A DNA stretch of 64,000 nt from Nocardia sp. XZ_19_385. GTDB taxonomy: Bacteria; Actinomycetota; Actinomycetes; Mycobacteriales; Mycobacteriaceae. This document shows, piece after piece, positions 55,383 to 64,000 of this stretch. The stretch covers positions 558,001 through 622,000 of the forward strand of contig NZ_JACVEE010000004.1 in NCBI RefSeq assembly GCF_015355755.1. Direction: 5' to 3'. Made by a program: the position numbers and the translations under genes. Under the pieces are notes generated by a model. That model was not told where the DNA came from, searched no databases, and saw only the letters and a program-made list of their open reading frames with translations. Each line of letters opens with the position of its first letter. The stretch's first letter is position 1.

Positions 55383-56223
55383 CGGGGGTGCAGGCGCTGA
55401 TGGCGTCGTCGAGCGTGGCGATGTACCACGACTCGGCCGCGCCGGCGTCGTCGCGCAGCGCCCGCAGCGCCGGAAGGAATTCCGGCGAGCCGAGCACGGT
55501 CGCGGCCTCGATGGCCAGCGTGCTCGGGTCGTCGGCGAGCATGGTGTGCAGCGCGGCCACCGCGCGCACGTCACCGCGTCGCGCGAGGCCCATGGCGGCC
55601 TCGGCGGCGGTTTCCGGATCGTGGTCGTCCAGGCGGGCGGAGAGCGCGTCCCGCACCGCGGGCGTATCGATGTCGAGCTGGGTGCCCAGCCCGAACACCG
55701 CCCAATCCCGCACCATGTCTTCAGGATCGGTACTCAACCGGACCAGCGCGTCCACCGCCTCGCCCGCGGGCGGCTCCCCGGCGATCGTGGCCAGCGCGAC
55801 CGCGGCCGAGAACCGGATACCCCGGTCTTCGGAGCCGGCGTGCGGCAGCACGAACGGCAGCCCCCGCGGATCGTAGTGATGCCCGAACCCGCCGATCGCC
55901 GACGCGACCACCCGCGGATCCGAATCCCCGCACGCCGCCGCGAACAACGGCAACGCCTCCTCCAAGAATGGCTTCTCGTGCGCGTACCCGTACTGACTCA
56001 GCACATCGACGGCCAGCAACCGGGTCGTCGCATCCGCCGAATCCACCAGTGCCGCAACAGCATCGAAGGTCCCCCGATCGGTCCGGTGCTGTAACTCCGT
56101 CACCGTCCGCCACCACCGATCGTCCTCCGGATCCCCCACCACCAACGCCCGCTCCAGCAACTCCGCAGAACCCACCCCCGCGAGGTCGCTACCGGCCCTA
56201 TCACTCATAGCCATCGCATCCAC
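55372..56223 (-). CDS. HEAT-repeat protein
   Basis: A soluble protein of up to 283 residues built of helical HEAT/PBS-lyase repeats. Visible units include DATTRLLAVDVLSQYGY, DPRVVASAIGGFGHH, IRFSAAVALATIAGEPPAGEAVDALVRL, DMVRDWAVFGLGTQ and DPETAAEAAMGLARRGDVRAVAAL. Such repeats are protein-binding scaffolds. The start is uncertain (GTG 56223, ATG 56214 or ATG 56208; none has a strong ribosome site). Its 3' end overlaps the emb gene by 11 bp on the opposite strand. Confidence 0.8.
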   Translation of the reverse strand: MDAMAMSDRAGSDLAGVGSAELLERALVVGDPEDDRWWRTVTELQHRTDRGTFDAVAALVDSADATTRLLAVDVLSQYGYAHEKPFLEEALPLFAAACGDSDPRVVASAIGGFGHHYDPRGLPFVLPHAGSEDRGIRFSAAVALATIAGEPPAGEAVDALVRLSTDPEDMVRDWAVFGLGTQLDIDTPAVRDALSARLDDHDPETAAEAAMGLARRGDVRAVAALHTMLADDPSTLAIEAATVLGSPEFLPALRALRDDAGAAESWYIATLDDAISACTPATS

Positions 56224-56381
56224 GTCATGCCCAGCATTCTCCCCGCGCCACCCCTGCCAACACCCTCACCCCACACCGCAACGGCGTGTTGCGCCGCAAC
56301 ACGATAGACCACCGCTTGTTGTCGGCGGGCGGGACCCGGCGGATTCGGTGCCTGCGAGGTGCCGTGGCGGAGCTCGCCGGG

Positions 56382-57929
56382 TCAGTCTCCGTGTTCGAGG
56401 CGCAGTGTCATCAGTTCGGGCCAGGTTTGGGACCAGGGGCGCACCGGGGTGGTGCAGTGCCAGAGGCGGATCCCGTGGTTCACGCCTTGGTAGCCGGTGG
56501 GGTTGTCGAGGCGGGCTAGTGGAGTCACGGAGGTGAATTGGGTGGTGAGGGTGGGGGCGAGGCTGTCGCCGCCGAGGTAGAGGACGCGGGTCGCGGTGTC
56601 GGGTGGTGGGCCGAAGTAGCCGTAGCCGCGGCTCGGGCTGTAGATCGGGGGGAGGTCCTTGGTGGACAGGACGTCGAGTGCGCTGGCCTGCCAGTAGTTC
56701 TGGGTCATGATGATGGTGTCGGATCGTTCGGTGTCCGGCAGGGCCGCGACGGCGCGTTCGACGGTGTCGACGAGTTGCGGCCAGCCGTGCAGGCCGAAGA
56801 ATTGGGCGCGGATTGCCATGTCGCCGTTGCGGATCGCGGGTGTGTGCAGCCAGGAGTGTGGCAGGGGGAGTAGGCAGACTGCGGCCACGACGGTCGTCAC
56901 CCCGATGACGAAATAGGCGGTCAGCAGCTTCTTGGTGCGGTCGCGCAGCTCGTCGCCGACGAGGTAGACCGCGGCTGTCGCGTAGAAGACCGCGAACCCG
57001 TCGCCCAGGTAGTAGGGGCGTAGGCCGGCGAGAAACACCGCGAGCAGCGGTATGACACCCAGCGGAAGCAGGAAACGGTAGGGGCGCAGTCGCGGTGCTC
57101 GGGCGACCGCCCAGATCCCGAGCAGCAGCAGAATTCCGCTCGGGCCGGTGGTCAGGATCAGTTCCCGGATCGCCGAGGCGAGTTGTCCGTCGGACATGGC
57201 GGTCTGCTCCGAACGGATCACCGCGCCCATCGCGATCTGCGGCCATTCGTGGCGGGCCTGCCACAGCAGCGCCGGAATCGTCGACAGCGCCAGGATCGCG
57301 GTACCGGCCCACAACGCCGGGCGGCGGAACACCTCCCGTGGCCCGCACAGCAGCACGCTGATCCCGAGCACGCCCCAGATACCCAGCACCATCCATTTCA
57401 CTTGAAAGTCCACCGCCGCAACCACACCCGCCGCGATCAGCAGTAGGTCCTGGCGGGTGCGAACCCAGCGGATCAGCAGCCAGCACACCAGCGAGATCAG
57501 TGCCGCGTCGTAGGCGAAGGTGCTGAGTGCCGCGGACTGCTGCACGGCGAACGGCGTGCAAATGTAGCTCAACGCGGCGACCAGCTGAGCGGCCCGCCCG
57601 CCACCGAGCTCGCGGGCGATCAGCGCGGCCAGGCCGACAGTCGCCACCGTCAGGACGACGACCGGAAGCCGAAGCAGCACAGCGGAACCCGGTGCGATCA
57701 AGTCCGAGAGATAGGCCTGCAACGGAACCAGCGGCCCCTGGTCGGCGAAGCCCCAGGACGGTCGCCGCCCGACCGGGACGAGATACAGCTCGTCGCCCCA
57801 CAGCGGATATCGCCCCACCCGCGCGCTCAGCAGAACAGCGAGAAGTCCGCTCAGGATCGACAATTCGCGCCACGCGAAGGTCGGCAACGCCGTCGGCGCT
57901 GTGGTCTGGATGTCCTCGGCGGCGCGCAT
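56382..57929 (-). CDS. Membrane glycosyltransferase, GT39/ArnT-like
   Basis: A 515-residue polytopic protein with about ten to twelve helices. The N-terminal loop after the first helix reads VGRYPLWGDELYLVPVG, where the D-E pair is the metal/sugar site of PMT/ArnT-type GT-C enzymes. FADQGPLVPLQAYLSDL, FAVQQSAALSTFAYD and LLPLGVIPLLAVFLAGLRPYYLGDG fit the same group. It probably uses a polyprenyl-phosphate sugar for an outward-facing acceptor; the acceptor is unknown. The ATG at 57929 has GGAGGG seven to eight bases upstream. A longer upstream frame is antisense to rarD and rejected. Confidence 0.85.
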   Translation of the reverse strand: MRAAEDIQTTAPTALPTFAWRELSILSGLLAVLLSARVGRYPLWGDELYLVPVGRRPSWGFADQGPLVPLQAYLSDLIAPGSAVLLRLPVVVLTVATVGLAALIARELGGGRAAQLVAALSYICTPFAVQQSAALSTFAYDAALISLVCWLLIRWVRTRQDLLLIAAGVVAAVDFQVKWMVLGIWGVLGISVLLCGPREVFRRPALWAGTAILALSTIPALLWQARHEWPQIAMGAVIRSEQTAMSDGQLASAIRELILTTGPSGILLLLGIWAVARAPRLRPYRFLLPLGVIPLLAVFLAGLRPYYLGDGFAVFYATAAVYLVGDELRDRTKKLLTAYFVIGVTTVVAAVCLLPLPHSWLHTPAIRNGDMAIRAQFFGLHGWPQLVDTVERAVAALPDTERSDTIIMTQNYWQASALDVLSTKDLPPIYSPSRGYGYFGPPPDTATRVLYLGGDSLAPTLTTQFTSVTPLARLDNPTGYQGVNHGIRLWHCTTPVRPWSQTWPELMTLRLEHGD

Positions 57930-58106
57930 CGCGGCCCTCCGTACCAACGGTTCGAACGATGCGACCGGGCCCCGCCCCACCGCACACAAGCTGACGAAAC
58001 GCGATGCTAGCCAAGCAATCCCCTCTTCCCCCTCCCCATCCACCCATCTCACAGCCACCTCACCCCGCGGTTGGTGGTCCCCACAGTCCGGCCTGCATCG
58101 CGGTGA

Positions 58107-58223
58107 CCGGCGGCGGCGTTGCGAGCGCACGGCGCGGCGTTCGAACGGGTGGTGTTCGCGGTGTGGGGGCGGGAGCCGGTCACCCCGAACCGCACAGCGT
58201 TCGAGGAACGGTTCGCGGTCTAG
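58107..58223 (+). pseudogene. C-terminal gene relic (possible macro-domain/PARG-like protein)
   Basis: A 38-residue open frame ending in TAG but lacking any start (a TGA lies directly upstream). It reads as a plausible protein tail: ALRAHGAAFERVVFAVWGRE followed by PVTPNRTAFEERFAV. The FERVVFAV...NRxAFE pattern resembles the end of TIGR02452/macro-domain ADP-ribose hydrolases, but this is tentative. Its stop overlaps the stop of the convergent rarD gene by a few bases, as an intact gene pair might have done. The 5' part is gone. Confidence 0.4.
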
Positions 58224-59137
58224 GTGGGTTCCGCGACGACCGGCTGACTGTTGCGCCGGGCGCGGGCGCGGCGCAGGGCATCGGTCGTGAAGATCGCCAG
58301 GGCGGCCCAGATCAGGGCGAATCCGGCCCAGCGGGAGGCCGGCATGGGTTCGTGCATGACGGCGACGCCCCACGCCATTTGCAGTGCGGGGGTGAGGTAT
58401 TGGAGCAGTCCCATGGTGGAGAGGGGGACACGCTGGGCGGCGACAGCGAACAGCAGCAGGGGGACCAGGGTGACGGGGCCGGTGGCGAGCAGCAGGCCGG
58501 TATGGGCCGGGCTGGAGGCGAACTCGGTGCGTCCGGAGAACACCAGGTAGGCGATGAAGGCCAGGGCGAAAGGGGCGGCGACGATGCCTTCGGCGGCGAT
58601 TCCACGCAACGCGTCCAGGCGGATGACCTTCTTGACGAGCCCATAGGTGGCGAACGAGCAGGCGAGGACCAGCGCGATGTAGGGCGGTCTGCCGTAGTCG
58701 ACGGTGAGCACCGCCACGGCGAGCGCGCCGAGCCCCAGCGCCACCCACTGCGCCTTGGCCAGCTTCTCCCGGAAGATCACCACACCGAACGCGACGGTGA
58801 CCAGCGGGTTGATGAAGTACCCCAGCGCGCACTCGACCACGTGCCCGCTGAGCACGCCATAGACGTACACACCCCAGTTCAGCGACAGCGCGAACGACGC
58901 CACCGCCGCCAGCCGCCAGGTCTTGGCATCGATGCCGATCAGCTCACGTAGCCGCCCGCTGAACGCCAGCACGATCAGGACCATCACCAGCGTCCAGACG
59001 ATGCGTTGCGCCACCACCTCGACCGAGTCGGCGAAGGCGAGCAGACCGAAGAAGGCCGGGAACAGGCCCCAGATCAGGTACGCGCCTGTCCCGAACACCA
59101 CACCGGGAGCCGATCCGATTCGCCGCACGCGATGCAC
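58220..59137 (-). CDS. rarD: EamA/DMT permease, RarD type
   Basis: A 305-residue membrane protein with ten predicted helices in two EamA halves. The N-terminus GVVFGTGAYLIWGLFPAFFGLL and YVYGVLSGHVVECALGYFINPLVTV are characteristic of RarD (chloramphenicol-sensitivity protein family) exporters; the second half ends with MHEPMPASRWAGFALIWAAL. The substrate is unknown. The start is a GTG at 59137. Confidence 0.9.
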   Translation of the reverse strand: MHRVRRIGSAPGVVFGTGAYLIWGLFPAFFGLLAFADSVEVVAQRIVWTLVMVLIVLAFSGRLRELIGIDAKTWRLAAVASFALSLNWGVYVYGVLSGHVVECALGYFINPLVTVAFGVVIFREKLAKAQWVALGLGALAVAVLTVDYGRPPYIALVLACSFATYGLVKKVIRLDALRGIAAEGIVAAPFALAFIAYLVFSGRTEFASSPAHTGLLLATGPVTLVPLLLFAVAAQRVPLSTMGLLQYLTPALQMAWGVAVMHEPMPASRWAGFALIWAALAIFTTDALRRARARRNSQPVVAEPT

Positions 59138-59235
59138 GCTACTAGTGCGGGTGGCACGCGGTCATCCCATAATCCGTCGACTGCCCCGCGCGGCACGAAC
59201 CGGGTCGAAGTCCGACACGCTTTAGGCTGGCGTGC

Positions 59236-61662
59236 ATGTCGATCACCGTGCAGGCCGATGCCGCCACCGGACTCACCGCGGCGGAGGTGGAGGAACGTCG
59301 CCGCGACGGGCGCACCAACGACGTGCCCGACCGGGCCAGTCGCTCGGTGCGCGAGATCGTGCGCGCGAATGTCTTCACCCGCATCAACGCGATTCTCGGT
59401 GTGCTGTTCCTGCTGGTGCTGGCCACCGGTTCGCTGATCGACGGCATGTTCGGCCTGCTCATCGTCGCCAACAGCGCGGTCGGCATCATTCAGGAGGTGC
59501 GGGCCAAGCGCACCCTGGACCAGCTGGCGATCGTCAGCCAGGCCAAGCCGACGGTGCGCCGCGACGGGAAGGCCACCGAGATCCCGCCGCGTGAGGTCGT
59601 GCTGGACGACCTGATCGAGCTCGGCCCCGGCGATCAGATCGTGGTCGACGGCGAGGTCGAGGAGTCAGCGGCGCTGGAGGTCGACGAGTCGCTGCTCACC
59701 GGTGAGGCGGACCCGGTGGACAAGCCGCTGGGCACCTCGGTCATGTCGGGCAGCTACGTCGTCTCCGGCAGCGGCGCCTACCGCGCCACCAAGGTCGGCA
59801 AGGACGCCTACGCGGCCAAACTCGCCGAGGAGGCCAGCAAGTTCACCCTCGTGCACTCCGAACTGCGCAGCGGTATCGACAAGATCCTGAAGTTCATCAC
59901 CTACCTGCTGATCCCGGCCGGTGTGCTGATCATCTACAACCAGCTGTTCTCGAGTGGCGAGTCCTGGCGGCCCGCGGTCACCGGCATGGTCGCGGCGCTG
60001 GTGCCGATGGTGCCCGAGGGCTTGGTGCTGATGACCTCCATCGCCTTCGCCGTCGGCGTGGTGCGGCTGGGCCGGCGGCAGTGCCTGGTGCAGGAATTGC
60101 CCGCGATCGAGGGCCTGGCCCGCGTCGACGTGGTGTGCGCGGACAAGACCGGCACGCTCACCGAGAACGGCATGCGCCTGTCCGACATCAAGGTGCTCGA
60201 CGCCGACGGTGACGGCAAGATCGACGAGGCCGAGGTGCGAAACGCGTTGGCCGCCATGGCCGCCGGTGATCCGCGCCCGAATGCCAGCGTGCAGGCGATC
60301 GCCGAAGCGCTGCCCGAGGGTCCGGGCTGGACCCAGACCGCCGTCGCCCCGTTCTCCTCGGCGAAGAAGTGGAGCGGCCAGTCCTACGGCGAGCACGGTG
60401 ACTGGCTGCTCGGCGCGCCCGACGTGCTGCTCGACTCGGGCTCCGAAGATGCCCGTCTCGCAGAGCAACTCGGCTCCTCCGGCTTGCGCATCCTGCTGCT
60501 CGGCCGCAGCGACCGTCCGGTCGACGCCCCGGACGCGCCGGGCACCGTGCAGCCCGCCGCGCTGGTGGTGCTGGAGCAGAAGGTCCGCCCCGACGCCCGC
60601 GAAACCCTCGAATACTTTGCCTCCCAGAACGTTACGGTGAAGGTGATCTCCGGCGACAACGCCGTCTCGGTGGGCGCGGTCGCGGCCTCACTGGATCTGC
60701 CCGGCGGCGACAACGCCGTCGACGCCCGCAAATTGCCGGACGAGCAGGAGCCCTTGGCCGACGCGCTGGAGGAGCACACCACCTTCGGCCGGGTCCGTCC
60801 GGACCAGAAGCGAGCCATGGTGGGCGCCTTGCAGTCTCGCGGCCACACCGTCGCGATGACCGGCGACGGCGTGAACGACGTACTGGCGCTCAAGGACGCC
60901 GACATCGGCGTGGCGATGGGCGCGGGCAGCCCGGCGACCCGCGCGGTGGCGCAGATCGTGTTGCTGGACAACAAGTTCGCCACCCTGCCCTACGTGGTCG
61001 GCGAGGGCCGGCGCGTGATCGGCAATATCGAGCGCGTCTCGAACCTGTTCCTCACCAAGACCGTTTACTCGGTGCTGCTGGCGTTCCTGGTCGGCGTGGC
61101 CGGTGTCGGTTCGCAGATCTTCGGGTACGAACCGCTCGGATATCCGTTCCTGCCACGGCATGTCACGATCGCCGCCTGGTTCACCATCGGTATCCCCGCG
61201 TTCATCCTGTCGCTGGCGCCGAACAACGAACGCGCCCGCACCGGGTTCGTTTCGCGGGTGATGCGGCTGGCGATCCCGTCCGGTGCGGTGATCGGCGTGT
61301 CGACATTCATCGCCTACCTGATCGCCTATGAAGGCCCCGATGCGTCCGAAACCGAACGCGTGCAGGCGAGTACGACGGCGCTCATCACCCTGATCATGAT
61401 CGCGGTGTGGGTGCTGGCCCTGGTGGCGCGGCCCTACGTGTGGTGGAAGATCGTGTTGATCGGCGCGTCGGTGGCGGCCTACATCTTCCTGTTCTCGATG
61501 CCGTTCACCCGCGAGTTCTTCAAACTCGACCCGTCGAACGTGCGGCTCACCACGGCCGCGCTGGTGCTCGGTGCGGTCGGCATCGTGCTGGTGGAGGCGG
61601 CCTGGTGGATCACCGCGAAACTGCGCGGCGGGCAAACACATCCGATCCCGTCGACCGCCTGA
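59236..61662 (+). CDS. Cation-transporting P-type ATPase (CtpE-like) with EF-hand loop
   Basis: An 808-residue P-type ATPase. The actuator has [15 protein letters not shown]; helix 4 has [11 protein letters not shown] (PEGL); the phosphorylation motif DKTGTLTE has Asp303; the P-domain ends with [22 protein letters not shown]. The PEGL type and length match CtpE, a Ca2+-uptake ATPase of mycobacteria (Rv0908). Twenty residues after the phosphorylated Asp is [12 protein letters not shown] (322-333), a perfect 12-residue EF-hand calcium loop. A Ca2+ substrate with calcium sensing is therefore likely but inferred. ATG at 59236; about eight to ten helices. Confidence 0.9.
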   Translation: MSITVQADAATGLTAAEVEERRRDGRTNDVPDRASRSVREIVRANVFTRINAILGVLFLLVLATGSLIDGMFGLLIVANSAVGIIQEVRAKRTLDQLAIVSQAKPTVRRDGKATEIPPREVVLDDLIELGPGDQIVVDGEVEESAALEVDESLLTGEADPVDKPLGTSVMSGSYVVSGSGAYRATKVGKDAYAAKLAEEASKFTLVHSELRSGIDKILKFITYLLIPAGVLIIYNQLFSSGESWRPAVTGMVAALVPMVPEGLVLMTSIAFAVGVVRLGRRQCLVQELPAIEGLARVDVVCADKTGTLTENGMRLSDIKVLDADGDGKIDEAEVRNALAAMAAGDPRPNASVQAIAEALPEGPGWTQTAVAPFSSAKKWSGQSYGEHGDWLLGAPDVLLDSGSEDARLAEQLGSSGLRILLLGRSDRPVDAPDAPGTVQPAALVVLEQKVRPDARETLEYFASQNVTVKVISGDNAVSVGAVAASLDLPGGDNAVDARKLPDEQEPLADALEEHTTFGRVRPDQKRAMVGALQSRGHTVAMTGDGVNDVLALKDADIGVAMGAGSPATRAVAQIVLLDNKFATLPYVVGEGRRVIGNIERVSNLFLTKTVYSVLLAFLVGVAGVGSQIFGYEPLGYPFLPRHVTIAAWFTIGIPAFILSLAPNNERARTGFVSRVMRLAIPSGAVIGVSTFIAYLIAYEGPDASETERVQASTTALITLIMIAVWVLALVARPYVWWKIVLIGASVAAYIFLFSMPFTREFFKLDPSNVRLTTAALVLGAVGIVLVEAAWWITAKLRGGQTHPIPSTA

Positions 61663-61746
61663 CCCCCTACTGGACATTCGACCCGGCGCGCCAACGAGAA
61701 GCCTTGTGCGCAAGGGTGATTGGGTGTTGGAGTACCTTCAGCGACT

Positions 61747-62565
61747 ATGGAGGTATTGCTGCACCAGATCGACGCGTTCACGGACGCACCGTTCTCGGGC
61801 AACCCGGCCGCGGTCATGCCGCTGCCGGGTTGGTTGCCCGATCAGTTGCTGCTGGACTTGGCGCAGGAGAACAACCTGGCCGAAACCGCCTTCTACACGT
61901 CGCAATTACCCCCGGACGCGGGCCCGCCGCCGGGCGCCGGACCGGCTTTCCACCTGCGCTGGTTCACCCCCACCGTGGAGGTCGAACTGTGTGGGCACGC
62001 GACCCTGGCCAGCGCCGCCCAGATCCTGGAAGACGTCTACCCCGGTGTCGACCAGGTGAACTTTTACACCCGTAGCGGCTGGCTGCGCGTGGACCGCACC
62101 GACGACGACGAATACGTTCTCGACCTCCCCGCCCTGGCGTCCACCGAAACCGAACCGGACCCGGCCCTGGTCGCCGCCCTCGGTGTGCGCCCGGTGCGCG
62201 CCTACACCGGCTTCGACGAAATCCTCGTCCTCGGCTCCGAACAGGAAGTCCGCGACGCCACGCCGGATTTCGCCGCTTTCCCGCCCTTGCGTTTCGACGC
62301 GGTCATCACCGCACTCGGCGACACTTCCGACATCGTCTCCCGCGTCTTCGGTCCCGCGCTGGGAGTCGCCGAGGATCCGGTCACCGGATCCGCTCACGCC
62401 CAACTGATCCCGCTGTGGTGCCGGGAACTCGGCCGCAGCCGCATCACCGCCCGCCAGCTCTCCCGTCGCGGCGGTAGCTTGCGCGGCGAACTCGACGGCG
62501 ACCGCGTCTTCTTGTACGGCCGCTGCCGCCGCTACCTCGACGGCGTCGTCACCTTGCCCGACTGA
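61747..62565 (+). CDS. PhzF-family isomerase/epimerase-like protein
   Basis: A 272-residue protein of the PhzF (diaminopimelate-epimerase-fold) family. Motifs: IDAFTDAPFSGNPAAVMPL, LAQENNLAETAFY (Glu of ETAF is the usual catalytic residue), LRWFTPTVEVELCGHATLA and AEDPVTGSAHAQLIPLW. Most genomic members have no known substrate. The ATG at 61747 fits the family N-terminus; no strong ribosome site is seen, so the gene may be leaderless or start slightly upstream. Confidence 0.88.
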   Translation: MEVLLHQIDAFTDAPFSGNPAAVMPLPGWLPDQLLLDLAQENNLAETAFYTSQLPPDAGPPPGAGPAFHLRWFTPTVEVELCGHATLASAAQILEDVYPGVDQVNFYTRSGWLRVDRTDDDEYVLDLPALASTETEPDPALVAALGVRPVRAYTGFDEILVLGSEQEVRDATPDFAAFPPLRFDAVITALGDTSDIVSRVFGPALGVAEDPVTGSAHAQLIPLWCRELGRSRITARQLSRRGGSLRGELDGDRVFLYGRCRRYLDGVVTLPD

Positions 62566-62571
62566 CCCGGC

Positions 62572-62619
62572 TGTCGCACACCTAGTCGTTCTGCCGTTGT
62601 ACCGACCGGGTGTGCGACA
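62572..62619. terminator. Inverted repeat between convergent phzF-like and response regulator genes
   Basis: Perfect 11-bp arms TGTCGCACACC (62572-62582) and GGTGTGCGACA (62609-62619) with a 26-nt loop. It lies between convergent genes. No U-tract is present, so a bidirectional Rho-independent role is only probable. Confidence 0.45.
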
Positions 62620-62648
62620 AGCCCTTTGGGGCGATGGTTGCAGGGCAA

Positions 62649-63305
62649 TCAGGTCGTCGGAGTGACCAGGCCTGCTTCATAGGCGGCGATTACTAGTTGG
62701 ACGCGGTCGCGGGCAAGCGCCTTCGCGAGGATTCGACTGACGTGCGTCTTCACGGTAAGCGGGCTCACGACAAGGGTTTCCGCGATCTCGGCGTTCGTCA
62801 TCCCCTTGGCGATGAGCACGAGCACGTCGAGTTCGCGCTCGGTGAGCGCACCGAGGCTTGGGCGCGGAGCCGGATCGGGGACCGAGCGAACCCGGGCGAT
62901 CACCGTGGCGGTCGCGCTGGGGGAGAGCAGCGCCTCACCGGCGGCAACGGTGCGAATGGCGTCCAGCAGCGCCGCGGGCTTGGTGTCCTTGATGAGAAAA
63001 CCACTGGCCCCGGCACGCAACGCGGCAAGCACGTTGTCATCGGTGTCGTAGGTGGTGAGCACCAATACCCTGACGCCCGCCAGGTTCTCATCGGCGGCGA
63101 TGAGCGTGGTCGCGGCAATCCCGTCGAGATCCGGCATCCGAATATCCATCACCACCACATCAGCCCGCTCGCTGCGCGCCAATTCCACTGCCTCACGCCC
63201 AGTCCCGGCCTCACCCACCACCTCCATATCCGGCGCGGAGGCGACCAACATGGCGAACGCGCCACGAACCAGCGCCTGGTCGTCCGCCAACACCACCCGA
63301 ATCAT
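62649..63305 (-). CDS. NarL/LuxR-family response regulator
   Basis: A 218-residue response regulator. The receiver domain has IRVVLADDQALVRGAF, the phosphoacceptor Asp54 in VVVMDIRMPDLDG, LTTYDTDDNV and LIKDTKPAAL. The C-terminal LuxR helix-turn-helix is LTERELDVLVLIAKGMTNAE followed by IAETLVVSPLTVKTHVSRIL. ATG at 63305 with GGAGGT six bases upstream. It follows its kinase gene by 168 bp on the same strand. Confidence 0.93.
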   Translation of the reverse strand: MIRVVLADDQALVRGAFAMLVASAPDMEVVGEAGTGREAVELARSERADVVVMDIRMPDLDGIAATTLIAADENLAGVRVLVLTTYDTDDNVLAALRAGASGFLIKDTKPAALLDAIRTVAAGEALLSPSATATVIARVRSVPDPAPRPSLGALTERELDVLVLIAKGMTNAEIAETLVVSPLTVKTHVSRILAKALARDRVQLVIAAYEAGLVTPTT

Positions 63306-63473
63306 GAGATACCTCCATGGATTTCGCGGCCATCGATGCCGCTCGACAGGTTCGGGCGGGTGGCCGTTTTCGGTGCGGGCCTGGTACCCGTGAGGGATGC
63401 CGGCGGCCGCAGCCCGGGCGAAGGCCCGACGCAAATAATGGTCGGTTGCCGATCCGCGCTACCCCGACTTCGA

Positions 63474-64000
63474 TCACCTGGTGCCGCTGGTGATTTCGGC
63501 TCCGTCAGTGTCGAGAAGATCGGAGCCCGATGCCTCGGCAGGCGGACCGGCAGTGGGGTCAGCGGCTACGGGGAGGTCGGCGGTGACGGTGAAACCTTTT
63601 GCGGAGCCTTCCGCGAGCACAGTCCCGCCGATGGCCTCGGCGCGTTCCATCATCCCGCGGATGCCGAAACCTGGTGTCGCGTTGCTACTTCCGCGGCCGT
63701 CGTCGGACACCCGGATTACCAGTCGATCCGGGTGGTACTCGAGGCGCACGGTGGTGTGGTCCGCGCAGCCGTGCTTGGCCACATTGGTCAGTGCCTCTTG
63801 GACAATCCGGTAGCCGACCATTTCCACCGTCGGCGTCAGTCGGCGGGCGGGACCGGTGGTCTCGAATTCGACGGTGACACCGGCCGCTTCGGCCAGTGCC
63901 GCCAGTGAATGCACCTGTGCCAGGGCAGGAAGCGGACCCCGCGCCTCGCTGCCGGGAGTGCGCAGCACGCCCACGGTTGCGGAGAGTTCGGCGCGCGCGT
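63474..64000 (-). CDS. NarL-type sensor histidine kinase, C-terminal part (partial)
   Basis: The C-terminal 175 residues of a histidine kinase; the 5' part is beyond the right edge. ELSATVGVLR lies after the phosphorylated His helix. The ATPase domain shows the N box VQEALTNVAKHG, the G1 box VSDDGRG and the G2 region GFGIRGMMERAEAIGGTV. A Ser/Pro/Ala-rich tail of about 30 residues follows. It pairs with the response regulator. The signal cannot be inferred without the sensor domain. Confidence 0.9.
   Translation of the reverse strand, partial: ARAELSATVGVLRTPGSEARGPLPALAQVHSLAALAEAAGVTVEFETTGPARRLTPTVEMVGYRIVQEALTNVAKHGCADHTTVRLEYHPDRLVIRVSDDGRGSSNATPGFGIRGMMERAEAIGGTVLAEGSAKGFTVTADLPVAADPTAGPPAEASGSDLLDTDGAEITSGTR

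Noticed and set aside
1..64000. Prophage, IS element, rRNA or tRNA genes
   Set aside because: No transposase, integrase, phage structural gene, rRNA segment or tRNA-like cloverleaf was recognised on either strand.

Overview
The window is high-GC actinobacterial chromosome from a mycolic-acid bacterium, most likely Nocardia or a close relative. Evidence seen here: a full mycobacterial-type dcw (division and cell wall) cluster from mraZ to wag31, an actinobacterial ileS T-box leader, an Emb-type arabinosyltransferase, LppM and DUF3040 proteins, many GTG/TTG starts and many ATGA/GTGA gene overlaps. No rRNA, tRNA, IS element, prophage or CRISPR array was recognised.

Layout. 1-105 is the end of a probable methylenetetrahydrofolate reductase, facing a secreted CocE-type hydrolase across a bidirectional terminator. 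2356-14099 (minus strand) is one long operon: a cysteine-containing leader peptide, a GNAT acetyltransferase, a luciferase-like monooxygenase (LLM), a dipeptide-type ABC importer (lipoprotein, two permeases, double ATPase), two more LLMs, a DUF1684 protein and a fourth LLM. The leader peptide resembles the cysteine-sensing attenuator peptides of actinobacteria, so the operon is probably for organosulfur scavenging.

14417-16707 is an unusual convergent region. A secreted protein with decapeptide repeats is followed by two extra copies of its own 3' end. On the other side, the 3' end of a glycosyltransferase gene plus a hairpin is also duplicated. 16656-22408 (minus) is an operon of GNAT, CrtO-like oxidoreductase, a highly repetitive 30-bp-repeat protein, CruF-like carotenoid protein, LppM and glycosyltransferase, suggesting a glycosylated carotenoid.

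22546-44432 (plus) runs HEPN protein, DUF3040 protein, then mraZ-rsmH-ftsL-pbpB-murE-murF-mraY-murD-ftsW-murG-murC-ftsQ-ftsZ, a strong terminator, then pgeF-yggS-sepF-yggT-wag31 and a small membrane protein. Three 10-bp-spaced MraZ boxes overlap the mraZ promoter. The cluster makes lipid II, exports and polymerises it, and builds the Z ring and polar growth machinery. ileS follows behind its T-box.

48104-64000 is mixed housekeeping: NlpC/P60 protein, GalU, DNA polymerase IV, a lipoprotein, an Emb arabinosyltransferase, a HEAT-repeat protein, a GT39-like membrane glycosyltransferase, a RarD-type permease beside a 38-residue gene relic, a CtpE-like P-type ATPase carrying an EF-hand loop, a PhzF-family protein, and a NarL-type two-component system cut by the window edge.
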